Assembly: GCA_963942565.1 (NCBI GenBank)
Contig: CAWWDR010000962.1
Location: 310,001-374,000, forward strand
From: Maea johnstoni
Taxonomy: Eukaryota > Annelida > Polychaeta > Spionida > Magelonidae
Direction of reading: 5' to 3'
Length of the DNA stretch: 64,000 bases
Shown piece after piece: positions 34,974-43,659 of this stretch. The first letter of the stretch is position 1, and each line of letters begins with the position of its first letter. The position numbers were made by a program, and so were the translations under genes. The notes beneath the pieces are model-generated. The model searched no databases. It was not told the DNA's origin and was given only the letters and a program-made list of their open reading frames with translations.

Positions 34974-35740
34974 AACTTTGACTTTTACTTCATAGATGTC
35001 TACATCCATTGAAAGTTTAGCTTTGCAGGATTCAGCAGCAATATCTAAAAGTTGAACATTCGGGTATTCTAAAGAAGAGCAGGAATATAGAAAGCTTTCT
35101 ACATTAAGAAAATCAGGGTGAGAAATAAACGGATGTATTAAAATACACTACGGGTTCAGAGTTTGATATAAACATAGTTTTTCAGAATGAGAGTCTTGAT
35201 GAAGAAAAAAGGAGAATTCTCAGTACAGAAGCTAATATTTCTCCATTACCGCAATCGGTCTAATGAGATCTGAATTATTAAAATTCTAAGGGTATATATT
35301 TCTTTTTATGATCTTTTTTTATAAGCATAGATAGAAATCTGCTTTTTTTTTGACTGTTTCCGGTATATCACTACATTATGGTAATTATGTGGTGATATTC
35401 ACAGTGTAAATATTTGATTTTAAGGTATTACCAATAATGTAGTGATATTCACAATTTATTATTCAAACAGTTGACTTGAAATTAAATTATCGAAATTAGA
35501 ACATTCAATAAAGATGTAGATGTGTTGAAGAAAGTTATTTCTTTTAATAATTGAACATATAAAAGTCCAATTCTATAAATATGACAATCATACACAGACA
35601 CTAATCCTTGAAGTTGGTGTGTGTCTTAATATCAGCTTTTTATAGCTATATTGAGCTGTTATTCAGTAGTTAAGATATATTCCACTGTTTTATCCTGAAA
35701 CTGTCCTAACCTTCGCATCATCGTTCATGAAACATCCTTT
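34974..35740. other. Gene-free stretch with scraps and an inverted repeat
   Basis: No intact gene. Short start-less frames (for example GSEFDINIVFQNESLDEEKR near 35160-35260) look like gene debris. The inverted repeat at 35366-35447 is listed on its own. Confidence 0.5.
35366..35447. repeat. Long imperfect inverted repeat
   Basis: TATCACTACATTATGGTAAT (35366-35385) is the reverse complement, with one extra base, of the arm at 35427-35447. GTGATATTCACA also occurs as a direct repeat inside and after the structure. It could be an operator, the end of a small mobile element or a partition-like site; no gene next to it decides. Confidence 0.55.
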
Positions 35741-35933
35741 CTATTCGAGTTTAGCGGCTGCATTGTGAAGTGATTGACGAGTCTGTGATTAGATATCTTT
35801 ACCTACAGATTCTCCAATCTCAGTATTAATAGGCAGCTGTCCGGATACAAAAATAAGTTCTCCGACATGTACTACCTGTAAATATGGCCAATCGCCCCAG
35901 GATTGTTACTGGACTCGATAACTTTTTTTCCAT
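35741..35933 (-). pseudogene. Decayed ridA-like gene
   Basis: Reading frames in two registers match the RidA family: NNPGAIG near the start, then VVHVGELIFVSGQLPINTEIGE and, after a stop, SQTRQSLHNAAAKLE. It is about half normal length and no longer a continuous gene. ATG 35933 has a good AGGAG-type leader. It lies in the same place relative to the FadR-type gene as part of the duplicated module. Confidence 0.7.
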
Positions 35934-35991
35934 AATATTTTCTCCTTATAGTTTTCAGATAATAAATTTCAATGATCTGGTTTAATTTTTA

Positions 35992-36705
35992 TTACTTAAG
36001 CTGAACCATCAGTATTTCTTTAATATGATTAAAATGAAATTGTAATGCCTCTTGAATTTTATCCCTATCCCTGGAAATCACAGCTTCCACGATATTTCGA
36101 TGATCATCATTTATACTTTCAAGATTATTTTCATTAAATGAAATCTGAAACTGTTTGGAAAGCAGATCACCGATCACAGAATAGAATGATTTTATAATAT
36201 TGTTATTACTCATTTTTATAAGACTCCCATGAAAATGAAGATCATAATTAATAAATTTCTCCGGATTATCTTTATCTTTACTCATTTTATTGTAGAGATC
36301 CTTCAAATCCTCGATATCAGCTTCACTCATATTCTGAGAAGCTTTAAAACATGCATCTGTTTCCAGAGCAAAACGGAAATCTAGTAGATTTACTGCATCT
36401 GTTTTTTCCATTTTGATAAATTCTGTTAATGGTGTATGCTTCATAAAATTGAAGTAGGATTCCATGGTGACTTCATTTATCAGAATACCATAGCCCTGCT
36501 TCCGCAGGAGCAACCCGATGCTCTCAAGCTTCATCAGACCTTCCCGTACACTGGTTCGACCGATATTAAGTTTTTCAGATATTGCCTTCTCAGAAGGTAG
36601 TTTATCCCCAGGCTTTAAACTATTTTCCCGGATAAACTTGACAATTTCATCGGCGACCATATCTGAAAATTTCTGTTTTGTAAGTGAATTCATAAACCAT
36701 CCCAT
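35992..36705 (-). CDS. FadR-family (GntR/FCD) regulator, copy 1
   Basis: About 237 residues. The winged helix is at about 10-75 (LPSEKAISEKLNIGRTSVREGLMKLESIGLL). The FCD ligand domain is at about 95-230, with metal-site residues in YDLHFHGSL, DDHRNIVEAV and FHFNHI. The start is uncertain among ATG 36705, ATG 36693 and a GTG at 36711. It differs from copy 2 at about 14 positions by eye (~94% identity). FadR-type proteins repress catabolic operons and respond to organic acids. Both copies keep all key residues, so the duplication is recent or selected. Confidence 0.88.
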   Translation of the reverse strand: MGWFMNSLTKQKFSDMVADEIVKFIRENSLKPGDKLPSEKAISEKLNIGRTSVREGLMKLESIGLLLRKQGYGILINEVTMESYFNFMKHTPLTEFIKMEKTDAVNLLDFRFALETDACFKASQNMSEADIEDLKDLYNKMSKDKDNPEKFINYDLHFHGSLIKMSNNNIIKSFYSVIGDLLSKQFQISFNENNLESINDDHRNIVEAVISRDRDKIQEALQFHFNHIKEILMVQLK

Positions 36706-36757
36706 AGCCACAATAATTTAATTAAGCTTTTATAGATATTAACAAGTTTTACTCTAA

Positions 36758-36950
36758 TTAATATAGTGATCCAACGATCTGTTTTTCCGCAAAAAGGCCT
36801 GTGAATCCTCCTGTATGGATAAAACAGACACTTCTGCCCCGAGGGATTTTTCCAAACTTGATGTACTCAATTAATCCGACCATCGCTTTTGCTGTATACA
36901 CCGGATCCAGGAGTACGCCTTAATCCCTGGCAAACTTCTGAATAATCCAG
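36758..36950 (-). pseudogene. 3' fragment of a fold-II PLP lyase gene
   Basis: Matches the last ~64 codons of the intact lyase gene at 39486 (residues around GLIEYIKLGKIPRG and FIHTGGCTGLF). Upstream coding sequence is missing. It is part of the duplicated block behind FadR-type copy 1. Confidence 0.8.
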
Positions 36951-37050
36951 CACCATTAAGCGTTTTACTTGGAGCCACAAGAGAGATCGTGTTCATGGCT
37001 ATATCTTTACCCAGCTCCATCACCGGAATAAAGCGGTGATCAAATGGGAT
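36951..37050 (-). pseudogene. Internal fragment of a MalY/PatB-type gene
   Basis: About 100 bases match 41013-41110, the part of the MalY/PatB gene that includes APSKTFN. It directly joins the lyase fragment, so a deletion removed the material between them. This shows the left copy once held both PLP-enzyme genes. Confidence 0.75.
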
Positions 37051-37190
37051 TATTCTAAATTCTCGTTCTGTCGATTGATGTGCTGGGTGGGAATCGTAAC
37101 ACCACTTCGAGAATGACCGTGATGTAAGATATGCTCTATTTATTTTTCATAGTATTGACGGAATACATAATAATCCTCGGGAACATTCTT

Positions 37191-37217
37191 TTGCAAAGTG
37201 ACAGATTCCAATATAAT
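37191..37217 (+). promoter_or_regulatory. Promoter for the RidA-family gene
   Basis: TTGCAA, a 15-base spacer and TATAAT, 36 bases before the ATG at 37253. Confidence 0.4.
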
Positions 37218-37252
37218 TCAAAAATCGATTGAACAACTTAAGGAGCGAATAA

Positions 37253-37600
37253 ATGACTATTGAAAGATATAACGGCACAGGAAGAATGAGTAGGGCTGTA
37301 AAGTATAATAATACACTTTATTTGTGTGGTCAGGTCTCCGGCGATAGCGAGAATGTGGGGGAGCAGACAAAAGGAGTTCTGCAGAAAATTGAACAGTTGC
37401 TGACACAACAGGGATCCAATAAGAACTCAATCTTATCTGTTACTGTATATTTAAGAGATATGAAGGATTTTGCTGCCATGAATGAGGTCTGGGACAACTG
37501 GGTAGAAAATGGAAATGAACCGGCAAGAGCCTGTGTTGAAGCGAGATTGGCCTCTGCGAATCTTTTGGTTGAAATGTCTGTTATAGCTGCCGTAGAATAA
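37253..37600 (+). CDS. RidA-family enamine/imine deaminase
   Basis: A 115-residue trimeric-type RidA. It has the LYLCGQVSGD strand, an arginine in ACVEARLA and a glutamate in VEMSVIAAVE at the positions used by active members. RidA hydrolyses the reactive enamine/imine products released by PLP-dependent eliminases. It lies among several such enzymes here, divergent from copy 1 and convergent with the cyclodeaminase-like gene. AAGGAG precedes the ATG and a terminator follows. Confidence 0.87.
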   Translation: MTIERYNGTGRMSRAVKYNNTLYLCGQVSGDSENVGEQTKGVLQKIEQLLTQQGSNKNSILSVTVYLRDMKDFAAMNEVWDNWVENGNEPARACVEARLASANLLVEMSVIAAVE

Positions 37601-37611
37601 TCCACTGGAAC

Positions 37612-37639
37612 TGCTCCGGATTTCCCGGAGCAATTTTTT
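37612..37639 (+). terminator. Rho-independent terminator after the RidA-family gene
   Basis: TGCTCCGG / CCGGAGCA with a five-base loop followed by A and six T residues. Confidence 0.9.
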
Positions 37640-37668
37640 GACTAGACAAATAAAGGACGGCACACATT

Positions 37669-38661
37669 TCAATCGGAGAAATTGAAATCTAATCCCATTT
37701 TCTTCATCTTTGCCTGCTCATATACATAGTAGGCTGTTGAAATATCCTGAATTGCAAGACCAACACTTTTAAACAGCGTAATTTCTTCTCTGTTCTCACG
37801 GCCTGCAATCCTGCCGGATGCAACATCTCCCAGGGAGCCGTGAACATTATCCCAACTCCACTCATCAGCCTCAACTGGAATTAAGAAATCACCTGCTTCT
37901 GCTTTACAGGCATCCACTAAATCACAGACCACTTTTGACCTGCTTATTGTGCGGGAATCCAGCTCTCTCATTGCAGGAGCATGAGATCCCATACCATTAA
38001 TATGAGTTCCAGGCTTAAACCAGTCCCCATTGATGATAGGATCTTTGCTACTTGTGATTAGAGTAACAATATCGGCCATTTGAGCTGCTTCTTCTGGATC
38101 ATTTACAATAACAATCTCCGATGAAACCACATCTTTGAGAGAATCGGCAAAAGCCTGCTTCGCTTCCATGGAATCGATTGAACATATGACCAGTTTTTTA
38201 ATATCCCGGACCGAATCTATAGCCCATGCATGGGCCTTCGCCATTCCTCCTGTTCCAAACAATGTGTGAACAGAGGCGTCCTTATTAGATAAGTATCTGG
38301 TGGCAAGCCCTGCAACGGCTCCTGTGCGGACAGCTGTCAAATAACCTCCATCCATCAGAGCTATAGGCTCCCCTGTCCTTTCATTCAGCAGTTGTATTGT
38401 ACCAAGTACAGTCGGCATTTGATATTTTTCAGGATTATCCTTGTAGACAGTAACGACCTTGGTTCCCAGTGCCCCCATCCCCTTAATATAGGCAGGCATA
38501 AAAAGAGCCAGACCTGTATGGTCCGGGACAACTATTGGTGTCCGCTGAGGCATAAGAGCTGCTCCTTCGGAAAGATCCTTAAAAGCACTGTCAAGTCTAT
38601 CGACCACACCCTTCATATCTAATATTTTAACAACATCACTTCGTGACAGCATTATAGCCAT
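37669..38661 (-). CDS. Ornithine cyclodeaminase / mu-crystallin family enzyme
   Basis: A 330-residue NAD(P)-dependent protein. It has an N-terminal substrate domain (LMPQRTPIVVPDHTG), a Rossmann motif FGTGGMAKAH near 137, and a C-terminal GSLGDVASGRIAGRE segment typical of the family. Members include cyclodeaminases, ketimine reductases and alanine or opine-type dehydrogenases. A ketimine reductase that acts on imine products would fit the RidA and PLP-lyase neighbours, but that is inference. AAAGGAG precedes the ATG. Confidence 0.85.
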   Translation of the reverse strand: MAIMLSRSDVVKILDMKGVVDRLDSAFKDLSEGAALMPQRTPIVVPDHTGLALFMPAYIKGMGALGTKVVTVYKDNPEKYQMPTVLGTIQLLNERTGEPIALMDGGYLTAVRTGAVAGLATRYLSNKDASVHTLFGTGGMAKAHAWAIDSVRDIKKLVICSIDSMEAKQAFADSLKDVVSSEIVIVNDPEEAAQMADIVTLITSSKDPIINGDWFKPGTHINGMGSHAPAMRELDSRTISRSKVVCDLVDACKAEAGDFLIPVEADEWSWDNVHGSLGDVASGRIAGRENREEITLFKSVGLAIQDISTAYYVYEQAKMKKMGLDFNFSD

Positions 38662-38698
38662 AATATTTACTCCTTTTAATTTAAGATTCTTAATTTAC

Positions 38699-39678
38699 AA
38701 TGATCTGGTTTTAATATTTATTACTTAAGCTGATCCATCAGAATTTCCTTAATATGATTAAAGTGAAACTGCAATGCCTCTTGGATTTTACTCCTGTCTC
38801 TAGAAATCACAGCTTCCACTATATTTCGATGATCATCATTTATACTTTCAAGATTATTTTTATTAAATGATATCTGGAACTGCTTGGACAGCAGGTCCCC
38901 TATCACCGAATAAAATGATAAAATGATGTGATTACTACTCATTTTTATAAGACTCCCATGAAAATGAAGGTCATAATTAATAAAGTCCTCCGGATTATCT
39001 TTCTCTTTACTCATTTTATTGTAGAGATCCTTCAAATCCTCGATATCTGCATCACTCATATTCTGAGAAGCTTTCAAACATGCATCTGTTTCCAGTGCAA
39101 AACGGAAATCAAGTAGATTAACTGCATCTTTTTTTTCCATTTTGATAAATTCTGTTAATGGGGTATGCTTCATGAAATTGAAGTAAGAGTCGATTGTGAC
39201 TTCATTTATCAGAATACCATATCCTTGCTTTCTCAGGAGCAGCCCGATGCTCTCAAGCTTCATCAGACCTTCTCGTACACTGGTTCGACCGATATTAAGT
39301 TTTTCCGATATTGCCTTCTCAGAAGGTAGTTTATCCCCGGGCTTTAAACTATTTTCCCGGATAAACTTGACAATTTCATCGGCGACCATATCTGAAAATT
39401 TCTGCTTTATCAGTGAATTCATAAACCATCCCATAGCCACAATAATTTAGTGAGCTTATATTGATATTAACAAGTTTTTCTCTAATTAATATAATGATCC
39501 AACGATCTGCTTTTCCGCAAAAAGGCCTGTGCATCCTCCAGTATGGATAAAGCAGACTCTACTGCCACGGGGGATTTTTCCTAACTTGATGTACTCAATT
39601 AATCCGACCATCGCTTTTCCTGTATACACCGGATCCAGAAGAACACCTTCGTCCCTGGCAAACTTCTGAATAATCCGG
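38699..39678. repeat. Duplicated segment, right copy
   Basis: Counterpart of 35971-36950. In this copy the PLP-lyase gene continues and is intact. Confidence 0.85.
38721..39434 (-). CDS. FadR-family (GntR/FCD) regulator, copy 2
   Basis: Paralogue of the gene at 35992, with the same domain layout and the same start ambiguity. Changes by eye fall mostly in the FCD domain (for example SNNNIIKS to SSNHIILS near the metal site). Ligand response may therefore differ while the HTH, with one change close to its N-terminus, should read the same operator. It lies directly downstream of the PLP-lyase gene and is probably the last gene of the long leftward operon, or has its own promoter. Confidence 0.9.
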   Translation of the reverse strand: MGWFMNSLIKQKFSDMVADEIVKFIRENSLKPGDKLPSEKAISEKLNIGRTSVREGLMKLESIGLLLRKQGYGILINEVTIDSYFNFMKHTPLTEFIKMEKKDAVNLLDFRFALETDACLKASQNMSDADIEDLKDLYNKMSKEKDNPEDFINYDLHFHGSLIKMSSNHIILSFYSVIGDLLSKQFQISFNKNNLESINDDHRNIVEAVISRDRSKIQEALQFHFNHIKEILMDQLK

Positions 39679-40541
39679 CTTGAAGAATCACTGGCAATTT
39701 CATATCCGGGACCATAAAACTCTGTATCAACTAAAATATCAGAATCTTTACAAGTCTGGTCATATCCTAGATGTTTCATCACGTCATTCGCCTGAGTGAT
39801 AATACTGCTTTTATAATTATCATCTGTCTGTGACACAGTAAAGCTCAGGAGTTGGGTTTCGAGACCGAGAATCCGCTTTCCCGCCAAAAATCCGGCAAGG
39901 GTTCCTCCAGTTCCACTGGCATTAATCATAAAATCGAATTCTGAAAATCCATTCTGTTCATAGGCCTCAACAAAGGCTTCCGTGAAACCAATAGATCCAT
40001 ATGCATTATTTCCACCGGCAGGAATTGTGAAACACAACTCATTTCCCGCTTCGAGTTCCTTTATGCGCTCTTTTGCAGCATCCTCCCGAGCCGATTTTGC
40101 CTGTTCAACGGTATCAAAATCTGCAACCGTGATAATATGACATTCTGCTCCCAAAATCTTATCGAGATGCAGATTTGCAAGAGAGTCAGCGTTGTTATCG
40201 GTTCCGATAAAATCAAGAAGAAACACTATTGGTTCCAAACCAAGACGGCGGCAGGCTGAAGCGGTCTGCATTACATGATTAGATTGAGTCGCACCAAAAG
40301 TGATTATATACTTGGCTCCCTTCTCAATTGCACGATAGAGTATAAATTCCAGTTTTCGGATCTTATTTCCTCCGAATACACTGAAACCCGATAAATCTTC
40401 CCGTTTTAAAATTATCTCTACATCATATTGACGAGAAATATTCTTCAACGGATAAAGCAAGGTAGGATAAAAACCTAACTCAACGCGCCCCTTCTCTGAA
40501 ATTCTAGTTTTCAGTTCATCGACACCGGATAGGTTTTTCAT
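39486..40541 (-). CDS. Fold-type II PLP lyase (D-cysteine desulfhydrase / ACC deaminase family)
   Basis: A 351-residue enzyme with K60 as the PLP lysine (GGNKIRKLEF) and the following features: KREDLSGFSVFGG, ATQSNHVMQTA near 84-94, a glycine-rich phosphate loop ASGTGGT near 210, and HTGGCTGLF at the end. Family members catalyse alpha,beta-elimination of D-cysteine and related amino acids, or ACC ring opening. The overlap with the upstream MalY/PatB gene (ATGA) shows joint translation. The context of sugar-acid enzymes suggests a hydroxylated or thio amino acid as substrate; that part is inference. Confidence 0.87.
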   Translation of the reverse strand: MKNLSGVDELKTRISEKGRVELGFYPTLLYPLKNISRQYDVEIILKREDLSGFSVFGGNKIRKLEFILYRAIEKGAKYIITFGATQSNHVMQTASACRRLGLEPIVFLLDFIGTDNNADSLANLHLDKILGAECHIITVADFDTVEQAKSAREDAAKERIKELEAGNELCFTIPAGGNNAYGSIGFTEAFVEAYEQNGFSEFDFMINASGTGGTLAGFLAGKRILGLETQLLSFTVSQTDDNYKSSIITQANDVMKHLGYDQTCKDSDILVDTEFYGPGYEIASDSSSRIIQKFARDEGVLLDPVYTGKAMVGLIEYIKLGKIPRGSRVCFIHTGGCTGLFAEKQIVGSLY

Positions 40542-41737
40542 TTTGCCGACTCCTTTCTCTCAAGCTTTGACATTGCGTTTTCTATCCGCTGAAGTGCATC
40601 CTTAAGGACAGATCTTGGACAGCCCATATTCAATCGCATGAATTGTTCCCCGCCTTCGCCGAAGACTTCTCCTGAACTGAGGGCAACCTTGGCCTCATGT
40701 ACAAAAAAATCTTTCAACTCTGACGGATTCATACTCAATGATGAACAGTCTAGCCAGAGTAGATATGTGCCCTCAGGATCTACAAGGGTTATTTCTGAAA
40801 TTCGCCGCTCAATATAGTCCCGGACAAACAATAGATTACCTTCAAGATATTCCAATAACTGATCGACATACTCAGCTCCATGCTTATAGGCTGCAGTAAG
40901 GGCATGAAGACCGAAGCAATTCATTCCATCAACATGATGGATATCCAGCATGGCATTGTACGTATCTCTCAGTTCATCATTTCTTGCAATAATAACCGAG
41001 GACTTTAATCCGGCAACATTAAATGTTTTACTTGGTGCCACAAGAGATATAGTGTTCATTGCTATCTCTTTACCCAATTCCATGACCGGAATAAAGGGGT
41101 GACCTTCAAATGTGAAATCGCAATGGATTTCATCAGCAACAAGCAGAACGTTATGTTTCAGACACAATTCAGAGATCCTACGAAGCTCGGATTCCTCCCA
41201 TACACGCCCCACAGGGTTGTGGGGATTACTAAGGAAAAACAGGCTGGCATTATCCCGGGAAAGCCGCTTTTCAAGATCTTCATAATCCATTTCATAGCGT
41301 CCTCCTTTTCCGATAATGAGCTGGTTATCAGATATCCGGCAACCGTTCTTTTTAATAATATCGAAAAACGGATAATACACTGGAGACTGGACAACTATTG
41401 AATCTCCCACTTTGGCAAAGGCTCTAATTATCATTACCAGTGCAGTAACTATACCCGGAGAGTAAGAAATCCACTCTCTTTTTAGATTCCAGGAATGCCT
41501 GTCGTGATACCATGAGATTGTTGAATCATAAAACTCATCGGTTTTATACGTATACCCGAAAATGCCATGATCTACCCGCTCCCTCAGTGCGTCAATAACC
41601 GGCTCCGGTGAACGAAAATCCATATCAGCCACCCACATAGGAATGACTTCATCGTTCCCGAAGCTTTCTAAGAGTCCGTTCCACTTCACACTGTCAGATG
41701 AATCCCGGGAAACTACTTTATCAAAATCATATTTCAT
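40538..41737 (-). CDS. MalY/PatB-type C-S or beta-lyase, copy 1
   Basis: A 399-residue fold-type I PLP enzyme. It has N171 in SNPHNPVGRVW, D202 in ADEIHCDF and K237 in VAPSKTFN. The sequence follows cystathionine beta-lyase PatB/MalY, which releases thiol or other leaving groups plus ammonia. It is about 60% identical by eye to the gene at 57641, far more than unrelated paralogues would be. It lies downstream of the TRAP permease and overlaps the fold-II lyase. Confidence 0.9.
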   Translation of the reverse strand: MKYDFDKVVSRDSSDSVKWNGLLESFGNDEVIPMWVADMDFRSPEPVIDALRERVDHGIFGYTYKTDEFYDSTISWYHDRHSWNLKREWISYSPGIVTALVMIIRAFAKVGDSIVVQSPVYYPFFDIIKKNGCRISDNQLIIGKGGRYEMDYEDLEKRLSRDNASLFFLSNPHNPVGRVWEESELRRISELCLKHNVLLVADEIHCDFTFEGHPFIPVMELGKEIAMNTISLVAPSKTFNVAGLKSSVIIARNDELRDTYNAMLDIHHVDGMNCFGLHALTAAYKHGAEYVDQLLEYLEGNLLFVRDYIERRISEITLVDPEGTYLLWLDCSSLSMNPSELKDFFVHEAKVALSSGEVFGEGGEQFMRLNMGCPRSVLKDALQRIENAMSKLERKESAK

Positions 41738-41753
41738 ATCAACACCTGGTCAA

Positions 41754-43043
41754 TCATTGTGGCATCAGCAAATTTGGCAGAAACAGAACAAGATTCGGAA
41801 AATAAGTAATTAACAACAGTACAGTTATCAAAACAAATAGCATGGGAATAAGATCTTTAATTATTACATGCATTGGTACCCCCGAAATTCCACTTGTTAC
41901 AAAAAGCATCGCACCGTAGGGAGGACTGGATAGACCAATCATCATATTCATAACGATCACAACTCCGAAATGAGTAATATCAATACCGAGAGTTTGAGTA
42001 ATGGGTAATACTATTGGAATAAAAATAAGAAGTAGTGTCTCGATGTTAAGAAACATCCCTAGAAACAGGAAAATGAAGTTAGCGAACAGCAGAAAAATAT
42101 ATTTGTTATTCGCAAACTGTGTAATCCAACCAGCCGCTGTTACCGCAATCTGCTCATTCGCAATGACAAAGACCACAACATAGGTAGATCCGACTAGCAA
42201 GGAAATTGATCCAAGAGCCTTTACCGAATCAATAAGAACTTCAATGAATTTCTTTATTCCGAGGTTGCGGTACACCAGCACTGAGATGAGAATTGCATAA
42301 AATCCTGCAACCGCTCCTGCTTCAGTGGGAGTCATGATCCCGGTATAGATCCCACCAAGAAGAATTACTGGTGTGAACAAAGAAGGAAGAGCAATGATGG
42401 ATATTCTCATGAATGTCCGGAAAGTATAGATTGCACCTTTTGGATAACCTCTTTTCTTTGATATGAAGGCGATATAGAGCATTAATGCAGCACCGATTAA
42501 CAGACCGGGAATCATACCACCGAGGAACAATCTACCGATTGATGCACCGGAGAGCATTGAGAATAATATCATTGGAATACTGGGAGGAAAAATTGGTCCG
42601 ATTGTTGCTGATGCTTGAGTTATCGCACAGGAAAATCCATCATCGTATCCGGCCTTCCTCATTTCTTCTATTTCCATGATACCAAGACCAGAAGCATCAG
42701 CCAAAGCTGATCCAGTCATACCTGAGAAAATAATTGAGGCAACGACATTTACATGACCGAGACCACCGTGAAATCTACCAACCAGACCATTTGCAAATTT
42801 GAATATATGCTCGGTTATTTTGCCTTCATTCATCAACTTCGCAGTAAATATGAACAGAGGAATTGCTATAAGAATATAATTAGAATAGAGCCCGGTAAGC
42901 ACTTTTTCCATAGCAAGTGCAGTATCGATGCCTTTCAATGCCATATAAAACACCCCACCGGTGATAAATCCGAAGGGAATGGGGATTCTCAACAAGAATG
43001 TCAGCACAAATATAATGATAAAAACAGTTAAGGCCAGATTCAT
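41754..43043 (-). CDS. dctM: TRAP transporter large permease DctM
   Basis: A 429-residue membrane protein with about twelve hydrophobic segments and the DctM motifs (GIPLFIFTAKLMN, GGLGHVNVVASIIFSGMTGSA, SPPYGAMLF near the end). It carries substrate delivered by DctP using a sodium gradient. It overlaps dctQ by four bases. Confidence 0.95.
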   Translation of the reverse strand: MNLALTVFIIIFVLTFLLRIPIPFGFITGGVFYMALKGIDTALAMEKVLTGLYSNYILIAIPLFIFTAKLMNEGKITEHIFKFANGLVGRFHGGLGHVNVVASIIFSGMTGSALADASGLGIMEIEEMRKAGYDDGFSCAITQASATIGPIFPPSIPMILFSMLSGASIGRLFLGGMIPGLLIGAALMLYIAFISKKRGYPKGAIYTFRTFMRISIIALPSLFTPVILLGGIYTGIMTPTEAGAVAGFYAILISVLVYRNLGIKKFIEVLIDSVKALGSISLLVGSTYVVVFVIANEQIAVTAAGWITQFANNKYIFLLFANFIFLFLGMFLNIETLLLIFIPIVLPITQTLGIDITHFGVVIVMNMMIGLSSPPYGAMLFVTSGISGVPMHVIIKDLIPMLFVLITVLLLITYFPNLVLFLPNLLMPQ

Positions 43044-43606
43044 TTGCTGGACTCCTTTGTGGTCAAAAATTTAATACTTTTTATTATATCGTTTACAAAA
43101 TGAATTGCAGACATAATGATCGTAATTAGAATTGGTGAATATACGACTGAGAATGGCATGCGAAGGACAGAGGTTTTGTCCATGTGCATAAATTGAATAT
43201 ATTCAATCGTTGGTACAAACGAAATGGCCAATGCAGTCAACACTAGTGTATTAGAAATTATTTTGGATATAGCTTTCATTTTAGCAGATGATTTGTCATA
43301 GAGCATGGTAAACATGACATGATCCTCACTGCGGGTTACCGCCGCTGCTCCAAGAAATATCGCCCAGAAATATCCGATAAATGTCACTTCAAATGTCCAG
43401 AACAAGGACTGCTTCAGTACATAACGAAAAAAGATTTGTATAAGAAACACCATAAACATCGTTAAAAATGCTATTGCAGGAATTGCATTTTCCAATGTCC
43501 ACCTAATTTTAATATAACCCTTTTCAAACAGCTTCAATATCACTTTATCCTCTTTTTTTGAATCCCGAGCCAGTAGAACAGGGGTATCATTAATTTGTTC
43601 CGACAT
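43040..43606 (-). CDS. dctQ: TRAP transporter small permease DctQ
   Basis: 188 residues from the ATG at 43606 (a GTG directly before it is the alternative). Four hydrophobic segments and the family pattern FWAIFLGAAAVTRSEDHVMF. It pairs with DctM. The N-terminal ~25 residues are hydrophilic and longer than average. Confidence 0.92.
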   Translation of the reverse strand: MSEQINDTPVLLARDSKKEDKVILKLFEKGYIKIRWTLENAIPAIAFLTMFMVFLIQIFFRYVLKQSLFWTFEVTFIGYFWAIFLGAAAVTRSEDHVMFTMLYDKSSAKMKAISKIISNTLVLTALAISFVPTIEYIQFMHMDKTSVLRMPFSVVYSPILITIIMSAIHFVNDIIKSIKFLTTKESSK

Positions 43607-43622
43607 CACAGTACCTCTTATT

Positions 43623-43652
43623 GAATCCCCGATTCAGCAGAATCAGGGATTC
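43623..43652 (-). promoter_or_regulatory. Intercistronic hairpin between dctP and dctQ
   Basis: GAATCCCCGATTC pairs with GAATCAGGGATTC around AGCA. There is no strong T run. Placed right behind the binding-protein gene, it would protect dctP mRNA or partly stop transcription, giving more binding protein than permease. Confidence 0.6.
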
Positions 43653-43659
43653 ATCATTA

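Larger units (their letters stand above)
35971..36950. repeat. Duplicated segment, left copy
   Basis: About 980 bases nearly identical to 38699-39678. It covers the FadR-type regulator, its upstream region and the 3' part of a PLP-lyase gene. The left copy breaks off within the lyase gene. Confidence 0.85.
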
